Assembly (NCBI GenBank): GCA_004794785.1
Contig: SJOL01005888.1
Span: 190,722-254,721 of the forward strand
DNA from: Opisthorchis felineus
Taxonomy: Eukaryota; Platyhelminthes; Trematoda; Opisthorchiida; Opisthorchiidae
Direction: 5' to 3'
Length of the DNA: 64,000 bases
Of this stretch, positions 1-13,849 are shown piece after piece; positions within the stretch are counted from its first letter, which is position 1; each line of letters begins with the position of its first letter. The translations under genes were made by a program, and so were the position numbers. The notes beneath the pieces were generated by a model that saw only the letters and a list, made by a program, of their open reading frames with translations, searched no databases and had not been told where the DNA came from.

Positions 1-2854
1 CTTTATTACGAAAATACTCCTTTCAAGTCGTAAAAACCAGTGACTCGACAAAGGTAATGTGATATAAATCTCAGGGCAGGCACTCATGTAAACGTTAGAG
101 TCAAATGAGTCTGCGTGTATGATACCTTTCCATCGAGTGAACTGCGCAAAGGCAGCCTCGTCGCACCATATTTGATATATCGTTGTATGTTTTCTTGAGC
201 AAACTACTCATGCGTTCCTCAGGGGTTTCAGCAACCATATGCGCAGTTTCATTCAGGGGGACAGAATTCTATCAGAGGTTAGATCGTTACGGAACGTAAT
301 AAAATTGAGAACATAAGGCGCGCTGTCATCAAAAAAGTTTGTATACTTTGCTACTTTTGCATTCTTTTTGGGGAAATTTACGACGAAACACACTCAAGTC
401 TGCAAAGTCGAAGGTGAGACGTTCAACTCTTAGTACTTCTCCGGTAGTCTTGTGATTATTCTTCACTGTAAAATCAAACTATAAAGCATGCGTCCATGCT
501 TTGTAGCTGGTGCAACTTACGAAGAAAGCCTCGTTTGTATTAGAGCAGTGCCTCATTAGAACATATAGAAGGTGATCAACCCAAGTGGTAAACCAACAAG
601 CAAACAAGTGTGCAACAGTCCGACCCGAAAGCAACTTCAGAAAAGTCTGGTCTGAGGCGTCTTTGCACTTTTTACACAAAAGCTTCCTCAGATCAAGTGG
701 GTAGGTTATTAAGTTTGCAGAGTTTTGAGACACACGGAGAAACACGCTGTTGATTTGCACATTATAGCACTGCTGAAAGTGCTTTTTGGTTTTTACCGTT
801 GGCTTTGCATTACGATCGATGGGATGGGTGGGATTTAGCATGAAGTTGGTCAGGTTCGGGGCCTCAGTCTAACGGTTTCGATCACTCCAACTTACAAGAC
901 CTAAGGAGTCGTTTGAATTTTTGTAATTTTGCCATTCGGTTATTGAAACTATTTGGTTCGGACGGTAAGGTCATTTGAATTTTAACAAACTTGTGCACTC
1001 CAGACATGAATCAGTTCTCTCGGTGATTATCGCTTTGTGTTGATACTCCGCTAGCTCACAAACAGTTGTATCGGTTGTGCAGCTTGGGCAGCAGGGACGG
1101 GGCATATTCTTGGAACCAGCTCACATCCATCCGGGAGATAGTGACGTTTGCTCTATGTTTCGACATCCAGACTGTAGGAGTTTCTGAAGTTCATTTGTAT
1201 ATCAGTTAGCCACATCAGTCGATCCAAGGTCTTGGCCTTCATAAAAGTTGATCAGAATATTTTTATCCACTTCAGAAACCAAATTTTTACGTGAGCACGA
1301 ATGATACGAACTGTATAGAAGAGGCGAAAAACCCTATATAGTAAGTTCAATCCAGAGGTCGTGATATTAGTTGCACGTAAAAAGGACACCAGCTATTCGT
1401 TGCAGAATTTATTTGTCACAGCAGCTCAACAAGGTCCAAAACGAAATATTTAATGCCGCAGCTACGTCGCACAGAGCAGCGTGTGGAACAGCCTAGATAA
1501 AGTCTAGTCTGCTGAAACCCGAAATTTCAGGGCCCGATCCCAAGAGATAGAGTGAAAGAGAGAGAGAGAACAAGTCTAAAGCCAGAAACACGCATAACTA
1601 CCTGGGTGTGACGGACAAGTATAGTAGGAGACTTGGAGCGCAGTGTGAAACAGATTAACTCATCGCCTAGACAACTGGTGCGTCACACCAAGGCCAGGCT
1701 TATGTGGCCAATTAGGATAGAACACCACGCGGCGTCTTCTTAATTATGGAAACTGCAGCATGTCAGTGCTACCACTATTTGGTATGACATGTCTTTAATG
1801 TTCATTCCTTGACCAACATGTTTTGTGTTTCTAGAAAACCGGCCTTGGTCCATCCGTGTGATGACTGCTGCCCTGAGGCTGTTGAACAAAACACTATATG
1901 ACATGTGTAAACATCTTCGGAGGCAAAGCAAAAACAAGTAAGCGCTACAGTTTAGTGAAAACACTTAGCTGAGTTACTGTGTTCCAGATGTCCATGAAGC
2001 TCTGTGAAGCATCACAAAATTTGAGGGCTGAAAAGGACTAGATTCGAAAGTCGAACATCCGACTTTTATGAGTGTTACAAATGAAGGTGCAAGAACCACA
2101 GCAGTTGCCAAAGCGTGCCTCACAAAAAAGGGATTTACCCGAAAATGCAACATCTGCGTGACAGGAATTTCGGAATAAAAATAATAGAGTCAAGTTGGAC
2201 CAAATAACTACTGACTAAATAGAAATTCTGCAACTTCCTAAAGGATGACAAATGACAAACTTGAGCATAATGCTTTTTTAATTATCTGAGCTAGACTTCA
2301 GAAATAAATTTTGAATAAAACACATGAAAGTTTTTGCATTTAACCAAATTTGTCAATGGTTTCTCTTAAAGGCTATAGCGTTTTGCATTTCAACAGCCAC
2401 ATGGTAGGAAGTCGTTCAGAAATGTAGAAAATAACCGAGCTAGAACCATAGTTTATTGCTTCAGAGTAATCGGAGACTCGCCATTTTTTCATCAGCTGCC
2501 TCACTGTGGTTTTGTTGTTAATGTCAAATCGTTAAGGCGTGTTTCCCTCACCTTCTATGATAGTGGGAAGTGAAGCCAACCAGGTGAAGACCTGTCACCC
2601 CCTGAGATCAAGTCAATTTTCTAAAGCAGCTCGCACAACCTGCAGGCATTAATGTGCCACGTAAACGGATGTGTAAAAATTTCCACGCTTTACTAAGTGG
2701 GCAAGTTACCCGAAGGAAAGCTTCATTGGCAGGCAGGTCTTCATAGTTGCGGAAAAAAGATAAGCTTTGCCTAATTGAAGTGAAAAATTGTGGTCAGTCT
2801 TTACAATATACATGAAACCTGGTGGCTGAACAATATTGGAAAGAGAGCTCGCTA
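1..2854. other. intergenic, no supported gene
   Basis: Only short open frames, the longest 120 codons on the minus strand at 479-841, with no recognised motif and no convincing splice sites. A GA-rich run occupies about 1551-1570. Confidence 0.6.
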
Positions 2855-3210
2855 ATCTACGACAGCCCACGACCGGTTTCGCGCTTCTTGGGGTTCATCA
2901 GGTAGGCGCAGTCCCCGAGTTTCCGTCAACCTTATGTTCTACTTGAAACCAAATTGCACAAAATTAGCGAAATATACTCAAGAAGGGCGAAACCGGAAGT
3001 GGGCTGTCGAAAAATGTTCAGCAACCTTATGCGTAGTGTATTTCGTATATGCATGTATCACGATGTCTCGAATATCGTACCAACTGAAACATGAGGCGGC
3101 CTGGTGCAGCACATTCGGTCACCTGGAAACATCACAAACGAGAGATTCAGCTGGGTTTCAGGTGAGTCTTCGCAAAACCAAATTTGTTTGCAAATGAGTG
3201 TATTTCGCTA
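2855..3210 (+). repeat. foldback repeat family, copy 1 (both arms)
   Basis: Arm 2860-2890 and arm 2979-3009 are inverted copies of each other with 28 of 31 bases matching, separated by 88 bases. The unit also has TCATCAGGTAGGCGCAGTCC after the first arm, and ATATCGTACCAACTGAAACA (3072-3091) after the second. Pieces of the same unit recur at six other places in the window. It has no coding capacity, so it is a foldback or MITE-like nonautonomous element. Confidence 0.75.
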
Positions 3211-6200
3211 AGCTCGCTAATTTCTTCTTGGAGGACAAATTTGCCAGTGTCCCCCTGATGTCAGCAGGAGGAGCATTTATGTAACGCGTGGAAGATTAGA
3301 TCACAACCTGTGGTGGCAACATTTCGCGGCGAGTAGCAGCTTACCACACAACCTTTTGTGGAGTCAAGACACAAGCTCTGCCGGGCTGAACGGAACTGCA
3401 GTCCAAGTTACTGAATAAATCGTTGATTGCTGAAGGAACTATGGAAGAAATCCGCTTCCAGACAGCACCTGGAATCCCATCCGGGAAGTACAATCTACTT
3501 ATGTGTGCATTTCAGTAAGCGACGACAGAAGAGCGTTTAGTTCAGTCAACGCTTCAGTTTACCCTAGCGAAATAGCGAGCGAGCAGTTAGTTTCACTGAT
3601 GTCCACAATTTAGTGAGCGGCCAGATGTAAACGACGTGTTGCCAGACAGGCATAACAACAAATGTAATTTGGAAATATAGTCCTCAACTTGTTGTGGAAA
3701 ACAGCACGTTGCATCTTCTGAATCAAAGGATTCGTGTGCGTGCAAGCCGATTTTCATTTTGTTTTGGCTTGTACAAGTCAACCCAGATAGGTACCCTCAG
3801 CTCATCCTAAGGATCTAACTAGAACGGGCAGCAGTTGTTTTTATTATTCAGGCCAACTGCACATTCCTAGGTGCAGTCTTATCCAAAAACTTGAGCATCG
3901 GAGAACAGGAGTGCAAAACAAAACACACCCCTGAACGTGACCACGCACTAAGGCAGTAGCCGGAGTTTATCTCCGGTTCTCTTTAACACAAATCCACAAA
4001 AAATAAGAACCTGGAACTTGATCTTGTGTGACAGTGGCCGTATAAACTGATATAATGAACTACCTATCCAAAACTTGCTTAACAAAAACGCTCACAATGA
4101 TACATGAATTCGGTAAGTAACAGGAACACGCACTTTCAGTTATCTGCTTTCGAACCAGTGCGAAATCGCGTGTGACATTATGATTGATAAAACTGGACCA
4201 GTCGCAGAGTGGAGATAGTCAAAAGGGGTATCTACATGACAAACAGACTAAACCTCCTCTAATACTCAGGCGTCTGGGTAAGGACTTGGCGCGTGTCTGA
4301 CCGAGATATGGACTCAGCTATATTCGCTTTCATCCAATACGAACACAGCAAGCCATACAACTCAGAAAGTTAGCTTTGCTGAATATATACCTTAATTCTC
4401 CTCTCACATGAGTCACTATTTTCTCCAGATTCACGCCATTTAAACTAGTTCGACTTTTTTATCATTATCCTATATACCCAAAACGAATGAATCCCTTATT
4501 TGCATTCATTCGGACATCCGTAAACAATTCTGTACGCACGCATATCGCAGCCAACATTCAAATCAGAACTCTAGAAGAAAATAACAGCCCACACCGATGG
4601 AATTTTGAATGAATATTCCAAATTTTTGGATAATTTGTTATGTAAAGCTCTCCACCTGATGACCTTTACCCAGAAAAATGGATGTGGAGTGCGTAGGTTG
4701 AAAGAAACGTTTGAACTGCGGTCGATTTTAGTTCAATGAACTCTTTGTACTAGCAGCGATAGACATTCAGGCTAACCAACTCTAATTAGTCACGGTGAAC
4801 TTTGCCGTATCCTTCTTGAACAGCACTCGAATGGACAGAATTTAGCCTATGCAATCAGGCAGTACGACAGTGGAGTATGAGTGTCAAAAATGATTCCGTT
4901 GTCTCTGAAGCTGCTCCTCACTTTGTTAACGATGATTATTATCTTGATGGTGATGATGATGACGATGATGATGATGAACGTGGGGCTCCGACAAACAAAT
5001 ACCAACTGTGGGGTATCCAGCCTGCGGACGTTTGGCATTTTCCATCCCATGCATTTACTCTATACATGAAAACAATGTTTCTTATCTTGCTCACACATCC
5101 ATAGACACTTGATTAAAACCCAATATTCCTGTTTTTGTGTCCACAATTTTTTCAGTCGGTGAGATATTTGGTTGCTACTTGAACATGCATTTCGTTAACA
5201 AAGTCAAGCAGTCAACGCGCTTTGCTGGTAGTACGAACACAAACAGTTCAGCAACACAAGAATGAAGTAAGACTGTGGTAAGTTATCGATAACCAGATGA
5301 GGCTATGGAAAAACAAATAACTTTGTGCGGATCATCACGAGAATGAAGAGAAGGCGCATACGAACAGTGAAGTTCCAGTTCACCTACAAGAAATTGTTCA
5401 GTTCAAGCAAGTTCACATTATTCACCAAACATTTCCGACAACACTCTGGAAGAAATGTGATCATATACCGAAACTTCATGGATTTGATTTCGCGGCGAAT
5501 CCCAATAGACATTCACGTAGACTTTCTCTTGTTTCTCCCACGGACTGGAGGATTTCGTTGCGAAAGTCCCATTATCAGTGGGATGACAACGCTGGCTTTG
5601 ACTTCCTCTCCGTTGTGTTGTTGCCTGCCGCGTTCACGTTGTAACGACCCGATCATGGCTCAATCGGCATGTTGTCTACAAGTTGGGTAATTAACCTATC
5701 ATTATTANTATATCATTTGGAATACTTTCGGTTACACCTACGACTCATGTATTGTGAGTAATGAAGACTCGGTTATCAGACCGCTGCTTCAGAATAACGG
5801 CTAGGCAGATAAATAGGCAACAACTGTTGGGAAACCAAAGATGGTCGGGTTTAGAGATGAAATGAGGCAAGCCGGTAGGTAGCAAATAGTTATCTGAGAA
5901 GGCCTAATACCGAATGTACGCAGCGACTGGATGAAGCAAAGGGTTTTCAAGTAGGTCGTAAACGAGAACAACCGGTCTTTGAGAACTTTGGATACCCACA
6001 GATCATACTTCCGCGTCTGAGTCATCGGTTCATCAAGGAAGTGCGCATAGACAATGGACAGTTTTAGAGTGCATCACGGTCCCCCTTCCAGACGATGTAC
6101 AAACGATCGTGTAAGCGTGTGAAGGAACCTTTGTCCAACTATCTGGCGTTCTGTTACATTATGCGTGAACCCAACCAATATACTAGTAGAATACATACCT

Positions 6201-6654
6201 TCCTACAAGCTTTCATGTGCAGGACACTGGCCTGCTTGCCCACTTACAGGATGTTTGCCTATCAAAAACTATGATTAATAAACCGGCTGGAAATAAAGCA
6301 GAAATCAATTCGTCGAATCAAAGTTTTTTATGGCACAGCAAGAATGATTGGTCTGAAACTATCTCCATATAAAAAAGAGCAGGGATATCGCCAACCCAAC
6401 GTGGACGTTGTAAAGTTGCGACAATTGCTTTTAGGTGGAGATATGGTAGTATTCTCGAATTCTCAGGCATTTGTTAAGTACCACATAGGAAGGTGCCAAT
6501 ACCACATCTAGAATTTAACTGATCACCCAAAGTCAAAATGGTGTACGTGTTCCTCTTGAATTATACTTAGTTCCACATGAGAGAATTACCTGTAGTCCAG
6601 CCGAATCTTTCCTTTGTGATGCTCTTTTTCAGTTGAATATTTCGAAAAAGGCAG
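3211..6654. other. intergenic, no supported gene
   Basis: Contains the GAT repeat at 4.93 kb and an undetermined base at 5708. An open frame at 5325-5690 (plus) has basic and Cys-rich parts but no family signature, and I do not call it. Confidence 0.55.
4931..4978. repeat. imperfect GAT microsatellite
   Basis: About 48 bases of GAT/GAC triplets. It creates open frames with runs of Asp, Met or Ile in three frames on both strands; these are artefacts of the repeat. Confidence 0.85.
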
Positions 6655-6840
6655 CCTCATGTTTCGGTTGGTACGATATTTGAGAGATCACATAATATGT
6701 CTTTGGGGGAAAGTGCACATAAGGTTAATGAGCATTCTTGGAAAACCCACCATCTGGTTCACCTTTCTTGGGACTTGTCAGGTAGGTGCAGTCTACGGGT
6801 TTTTGAAATTTTATGGTCAATTTGTACTCAAATTAAGAGG
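6655..6840 (+). repeat. foldback repeat family, copy 2
   Basis: This copy begins with TTTCGGTTGGTACGATATTT, the reverse complement of the distal block of copy 1, then ATAAGGTTAATGAGC, CATCTGGTTCACCTTTCTTG and GTCAGGTAGGTGCAGTCTAC. The block order is that of the right half of copy 1 read backwards. Confidence 0.65.
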
Positions 6841-9800
6841 AATCAATTATCAATAGCTAGTAATTGATTCTAATAATTTCATTAATTGCATAATCACTAG
6901 TATCATTTCTCATATGTTTGCGCTCAAGCAGATTTACTGGGCTTAGAACACACAGGCGGGGTTTTTCAAAATAGCGGTGACAAATCACCGGACAAAAGGC
7001 ACCCTATGCCCACGAGTATATTTAGCTTCGTGCTAAGTACCCAGATCATCCTAGCGAGCCTCTACATGCAGACTGATGATTTCGCAAGCAAAGGAAACAG
7101 CTCTACAGTTTCGATCGTGCTTTCAGTTCAGACAGTACAGAGAGTGCAGTCTTCATTGACAGACAAATTTTCACTCGTAGCTCTGAAACATACTGACCAC
7201 TCACAAACTATATGGAATTTGCCCAGAAAATCTCACACGTCTTATGAGCCTCTCATATGTGATGTCACGCCTGAGGTCAGCCAACACAGGGCCACGTAAC
7301 GTGAAATGAGTGATGGCAGAGTATTGGCATTATATCCTAAGAGTAGGTTGATCACATGTAACCCTCAATAGGATCTTTAGCTACTAGTCAGAAGGCTCGG
7401 GTTCAAATCCATCCAGCGAATCACGAGTCCCGAGATGATAGTTTGCGACGAGGAAGAAATTCCTTCTCGTGTTTTCAGAATAGATTAGTTCTACCGGCAT
7501 TTTAGGATTTAAGCTAGAATTTTAAGTCCTGCGTTGCCCACAAAGCTTAAGGTAACAAACATTTTCCTCCATTGTGCTTGTGAACATAAAACGATTTCCT
7601 GAGAAGCAAGTGACATATTGAAATCATTAAATTTAGGCTTAAACACGAACGGAACGTGTCTTAACCACATCCTGCTTTTCACGCTAAAACAGCTGTACGT
7701 TCTCTAGGCACACTCCCAGTGTGGCAGAAGGATTTCTCCTTAGTTCTTCTGCTGCTAAACCGTGCGGGTGAAGTTACACGTGGTATTTTATGGCTTTCCC
7801 ACTTGTTATCGAGTTTTAGGTTGCCTGGTTACAAAACTTACGCAACTGTTTTATCCTCAAAGCTACTGAATAATTATGGCTGGTCACTGTCAGAGCGGAA
7901 ACAAAATGACTGAAATAACCCACTAGAAGGTGCGCCCGGCGAAATTTGTTGATATCTTTTTTCGCGGTGTAGCAACGGCAAGTTAACCCCACTTGTCCGG
8001 GGCTTGCACAAGCAGATACTATCTCTGTTCAAAACAAAAACGCCGTTTATTGGGACGTTTTCATAATAAAATATCCCTAATTTTCGGATAATTCCGGGTG
8101 GAATTCAGCGAAATCAAAATCCAGTAATTCATAAGTGTTGTAATCTTTTCGGTGGTAGGTTGAAGCAGCACAGGGCTTTTGACTGTCGCCTTGTAACTCA
8201 CGCTTGTCAAAGGCACTGTGCTATTGCGTACTTAGTAACAGAGTTGATGAGTGATTGTCCAATAATGCTGGTCAGATAAGAGGGAACTTGGGATCGGACA
8301 AAATCTCACTCTACTTAACTCCTTATACCAATTACACAGACCATCGTGGAGTCTTTTCAGGGTTGCACACACTTCAATAACTAACTATTCACATTTGGTA
8401 TGCTCGATCACCTCCAGTCACTTCCACAGTATCTACACTCCATTGCTTACTGCACCCAGTTAGGTTTAATTTCTGTATTGACCAGTTCTACTTCGTCACT
8501 AGAAAGGCATTGTGTTCACTATACGGCGTAATTTTTTACTCTGTACACTGAGCATGCCATTGCCATTGCTGGATTCAGTGTGGGTAAAGAATGACGTGTG
8601 ATTCGAAAGTTAACATGCGATGTGACACCGCTGACGTGACATTTGTGGTCGTCTTTTAGGTTAAATGCATCACACTGTTGTACAATGATAAAAACGCATT
8701 ACGAATGCAACGTATGGTATTACAAAGACCAATTAATTCCATCGACTAGAGGTATTTTCTAGTCATGTGTGCGTATCAATGGTTTCTTTCCTGGTTAATC
8801 ATTGTCGTAAAAAGAATGAATTGAATTACAGTGACTCATTCTAACCCTGAATGCCTAGTCCAACTCAAGACAAACCTATGTCGCTGCACGGATCAATTTA
8901 GTAGGCTCTCGATATTGTTGAGTATCCAGTGGAATGCCGTTGGGCCAAACACCCCCATGATGATATCGAGCTCCGCGACTGGTATTGCTATTGTTTGGAA
9001 ACCGTATTCTTTACATTTTGGTCGGAAAGCTAGATACAGTGAATAAGTTCGTGATCCCGTTGTAAAAATATACCTACTAGAATTGGCGATATTTGTTTTT
9101 ATTGGACGGATGTAGGGTTATCGTGGAGACAAAGTAGAAATGTAGAACTTTAGAATTGCATTATATCTGACACTTGCTGTGTATATTGCCGCAAGGTAAC
9201 CAAAAGTAGAAGTATTTCTTATAACTAAAGTGGACAAACACACATTATTTTACGGTCGCAGATAATAGGAAATTGTAGTATATTTCCGTGGTAAAGAAGC
9301 TATTCAGTAGCATAGCAGTTGAGGAACAACAGTTATATCCCTAAGACCTCTGTCAAAGGTGTTGTGGCATTTCGCTGGTAGATAATACAAAGGTGACCAA
9401 GATGTCGAATCAGAAATTGGGAAAATCCATAACATCTTTGCGAGACAGGCACCGAAACTTCACAGAATGTGAGAGTCAACGGTGCAGCTTCATCTACAGA
9501 TTATGAAGTTAGTCAATGAAACCAGTCTCAGCCGATTCGTCAGTGTCTAAGCAAGCACAACAACAAGCGTCCGGTCGAAAAGACCGCAAGCACAATTTGA
9601 ACAGCTATAGCTTTGGCACATTCCACGTAGCACAATAATTTTGCAACTTTATACCTAGAGTTCTTGGAAACTTTCGCCGAAAAATAATGCAAGTTAAATA
9701 CACGTGTGGGACGCCTTATCGTCCTAGAATTTCGCAGGTGTACGAATGATGGTGTGGGCAATTTCGACACCAAACTTTTACACTCTGGAGGCGGTTACTG

Positions 9801-12800
9801 CTGACAACCGAGTTGGAGTGTATCCGCTGTGAAAGATATTGGACTCCGGTCCTTTGGATCCTCACTCGACCAGTAGCTTCAGTGTGACAACATAAGTTTT
9901 GCAATCGAAGAATGTGACTGATTCGTGCTTCTTGAAGCGTCCCATCAACTGAAATTAACCTCATGAGCGCGAAATTTTGTAAGCAATTCAGTTAGACAAA
10001 ATGACTGAATATGATCTCAGAGGAATGCACCCTACGGCATACAAGAAAGCCGACATATACAGGCCTGTGGTGGTAGGTGGCAAGTTTGTATTTATGTAGA
10101 TGGCTGGAACGGAATGCCCCTAGGAAGGCAACGCACCTCTGGATGAACTTTGGCGTACGACGTTGGTGCAGCTGAACGAAGGGTTACAAGCCCCCACAGA
10201 TTTAAAATACACTGTTTCCCAGAGGCAGCCACAAAACCCTTTACCGAACATTATTTTCATAGGACGAACTGGATACGTCCGGTGGTCCATAGTACGTGGG
10301 TGCATTCCACGGTTAATATGTTGGGACGTCTGTGGGGTGACGAGATCAAATTTCATGATGGGAACAGAAAAATTCTTTGATTTCAAAAGACCTAAGCTTG
10401 GATAACGAGTCGGCTGATCTAGGTCACACTTGATCATTTGAGAAGCAACAAGGCAATGGTAAGACATTGGCGAAAGTAATGGTACTTCGACCAATAGACG
10501 GTTTGTTTGGTGAGCTGTATAACGCCTTCTGAGAAACTACAAAGGCGGAACTGGCGGAACTGCGGTTGGAACTGGCTAGTTTTATCGTACCCGTCTATCA
10601 CAAAGCCTTGCTATATCGATGTTACTTCCACGGAAGACCACGTGGTACTGATTGAGAAGGGCTGCTAGGACACTTTTCTACGAAACAGTCGGCCAGGCTA
10701 ACGATCATTGTTCTCCAAACCTTTGTGGTAACATCGTAAAAGTTTTGCAAAGTGTTCCACACAATACACAATGACTTATTGAGCAGATATACAATCGTAT
10801 ACAGCATCCTCTAGGGTATATAAGGATCATTTCGGGCTGGCACTTGCAATACAGTCAAACATGTCCATAAAATTTAGAACAGGACGAAGGAGGATTAATT
10901 TATTTTGAATTCCAGCCGAGTAAGTCTATGATGATGTAGATAACTTTTTTTAGTTCAGAAACTCCGATCAGGAGAGACCATCGTTGGTTGTCCTTTCGAC
11001 ACTTTAGTTAACTTTTGGGAGTAGTATCAGGTTACGCGCAGCCCATACCAGCAACGTCCATCATGATATCCGACGTAAAAATCTGGTGATCTGTTATTCC
11101 TGAAGGTAGTTCTGAAGAAGGTCAAAAAAATGTATTGCACACTTTTGTGGATGAATATGTCTGGTATTTGGTTGTTTGAGGAATGCTGGTCATTGGCTGA
11201 ACTAGGTGCCCGGCTTAAAAGCTTTATGCATACTGACTCGAAATGACCAGGGCTTTTTGCATTGCGCAACTATAGGTCAGCGGCACAAAAACAGTATTTT
11301 AAATATGACCCACAGCGCAGCATAGTTGCCCGCAACAGTTTAGCATTACAACCATTTACAGGAAACGTCTGGGTAGACAGAGCTTTTCTACTGAAGGCAA
11401 CTTATATACCGAGCAATTTTATTCGTTAATTAAGTCGTTTAACTTCCGATAATCTGCTCCCATCAAGTACCAGACTATAAAGGGTGGCTTAAAGAAACAT
11501 AGGAAGGCCTATTCCTGTTTCTTGCTTGTAAAAGTCCACAGTGGGTTGAGAAGAATGTCCATCTAAGAACTAATTCTTACCAAACGAGAAGAAATGTCCT
11601 GACTTTTTGGAAGATAAATGGTTCTAAAGCCCGCCTTTGCTCTGAGTAGCTGTAGGTTAGATCAGGAAGGTCGGTCTACTAGTTTACTACTGGTATTTGC
11701 CTAACCAATGATCGACCCCCTCCAAAAAACCCATACATACCAAGCAACCGGCCTTGAGTGCAGCCAAATTTTCAAAGCCCAGCTGTAATCTGGTCCCAAA
11801 AACCTTGGCAACACAAGGCAATTCATCCGTGACGAATTCCCCCAGCAACAATCTCAGGAGACTGAACAAGAAAGAATGACCTCATGCGGTTTAGATGTAC
11901 GACATCATAAATTTCCCGTACTTTGAACCCAAGAGTCGGTTTTCAACAAACCACTTGACCCATTTGGGCATATAAGGACATTCTTCACTAGAAACTAAGG
12001 TATAGTTAGATGCATCAGACGATCCAGCAGGTACTGAAATACTACTGTGACAGTTTACACGCGAATACAGTTAGTAACTTGAACAGAGCAAACGGTGCAA
12101 GCTGTCCTGGAAGAAAAACGAAAAACTCCAAGATTCCTTCTCCCAAAAACTTCTTCCCCGTTTTTCAGGATAGACCGTCTCTCATGAGAGATGACATTTG
12201 GTCAGTCTCTCAGAAAGTCACCTCTGAGTGTCGTTCTAAACGGTATTCTACGTATCTAATCTCTCAATATCCCCAGCATCTGAGTAATTATTATAATAAT
12301 CTGGAGTTTTCACCATTTCACCTCTGACAGAACAAATTATTTAATACACGGAACACTTTCTGAGAATTAATGCCTTCTGCGTTATAGAGTTCAGTTGTAT
12401 CGGGTGCATTAGATTCAACAAAGCATTCTTGCAGTATACTAAGTTACAAAAACATTTTCCCCTCGATAAAAACAACGGTGGCATGACAACGGAACCATTT
12501 AACGAATGGTGACATACATCGGCAGGCTCTGTTTATGCGATTATTTGCATTCTCATTCTAGTAGTGCTTATCCTCATTCCCAGCAAGTAAGTTGGACGAC
12601 TGATAATTGTATGCAAAACGAAAGGTAGGCATGCATATGTTCCGTGTTGTTTGAGATAAACAACTGACTTTTCTACACAAACAGGCAACACGGTGGACTG
12701 AGAATTACTAGCGTACAAATAGGGTCAATATAAAACCTAACGACGGGAAACAGGGCTGCTCTATCTGGTGTATTTTTTCACTTGGTAAATCATCTGTTTA

Positions 12801-13849
12801 CTCGGTGTAACTTTGATAGTGTGATGGAGATGAAATTTAAGCCAATATCCATTAGGATTTGATGCTTGAATTACGCTTTTGCTGGAAGTAACAACATTCG
12901 CCCGGCTCACGGGGCGAAAGCAGCTTAAATTTTGCTCAGAGCCAAGTGGATGTACCACATTAGAACCGAATTCAGATATTTAATGTAAGCATAAATACGT
13001 CGTAAATCGTAAATATCTAGTAAAGTTAGGAGCAAGTCTTTGAGTTTTGGCTAAGACAACAAAGTGCACATAATACGAGTGAAGAGAAAAACACCTGAGA
13101 ATGATTGTAGTATAAGCAGATTTGGTTATTTTTAGTTGGGGAGTCTTCCTGTAAATAAAGCTAATCTATGCTTTAGGTTCCAGCTTGCCGTCTAGTCTAT
13201 CTTGATGAAGAATGAAGTGAATTGAAGTATCTACACCGACAGCATGCGCTCAATTTGAGGGCTGCGCGAGTTTGCTCTCAGTAGTTATTTTGTCCCTCGT
13301 ATTGTAATCCATAGCGAGATTAAGACAACCGGCGAGACGAACGACTTATACGTAGAATAATTCATGGGTTATCTGGGGAGTAGATTCATGAGTTGAAACA
13401 CTACTCTAAAAGAGGCTTTGATTGTAGAACAAGAATGTTTGTAAGTTCAGACAATGGTTGAATGCAAAAATTAGTCGTTTACGTTCCGTCTCAATTACTC
13501 ATCGCTCATGCGTGGATTATAATACGGGTGACGAATTAATTGCTAATGAAAAAGCTGTGCAAACCTCAAAGTGATTGGCTGATTTTGCTCCAAATGTTTG
13601 GTATTCGTTTTGTGTTACCCAGATCCTGGAAAAGGCAATATCCCCAGCTTAAAAGCTCCAACACCGTCAATCACCGTTCTTCAGACTGCTTCGACGTGGA
13701 CATCAAAAATTGTCCCAAGGGTTTATTCGGAAAATTAGTGTCGGCAGTCATCTTAAATAAAGAAAACACGTGGAATGCTGGGCCGAATATCTCGAACAAC
13801 AATTCTCGTGGCCAACCGCTGCCACTATTTGGATCCCACTGCTGAATCA
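6841..13849. other. intergenic, mostly unrecognised
   Basis: Apart from the SINE copy at 7.4 kb nothing is identified. Overlapping open frames on both strands at 10120-10494 lack protein-like motifs. The frame at 13540-13845 directly precedes the LINE remnant and may be a diverged part of it. Confidence 0.5.
7375..7490 (+). mobile_element. tRNA-derived SINE copy, 3' truncated or diverged
   Basis: GCTACTAGTCAGAAGGCTC followed by GGGTTCAAATCC (7399-7410) matches the tRNA-like head of the copy at 44.7 kb. It is followed by GCGAATCACGAGTCCCGAGA, equivalent to the GAGATTCGTGAGACACG of that copy. After about 7480 similarity fades. Confidence 0.6.

Noticed and set aside
4847..5104. Overlapping open frames on both strands with Asp, Met or Ile runs
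   Set aside because: They are produced by the GAT microsatellite at 4931-4978 and have no similarity to a protein domain.
5325..5690. 121-codon plus-strand frame with a basic start and Cys-rich end
   Set aside because: No recognised family, no start context or splice sites, and no repeat of it elsewhere in the window.
7393..7415. Possible tRNA gene at the GGGTTCAAATCC box
   Set aside because: No cloverleaf can be folded around it; the flanks match the SINE family at 44.7 kb instead.
10120..10494. 124-codon minus-strand frame and two plus-strand frames over the same bases
   Set aside because: No motif, no splice context, and equal openness on both strands suggests low stop density by chance.
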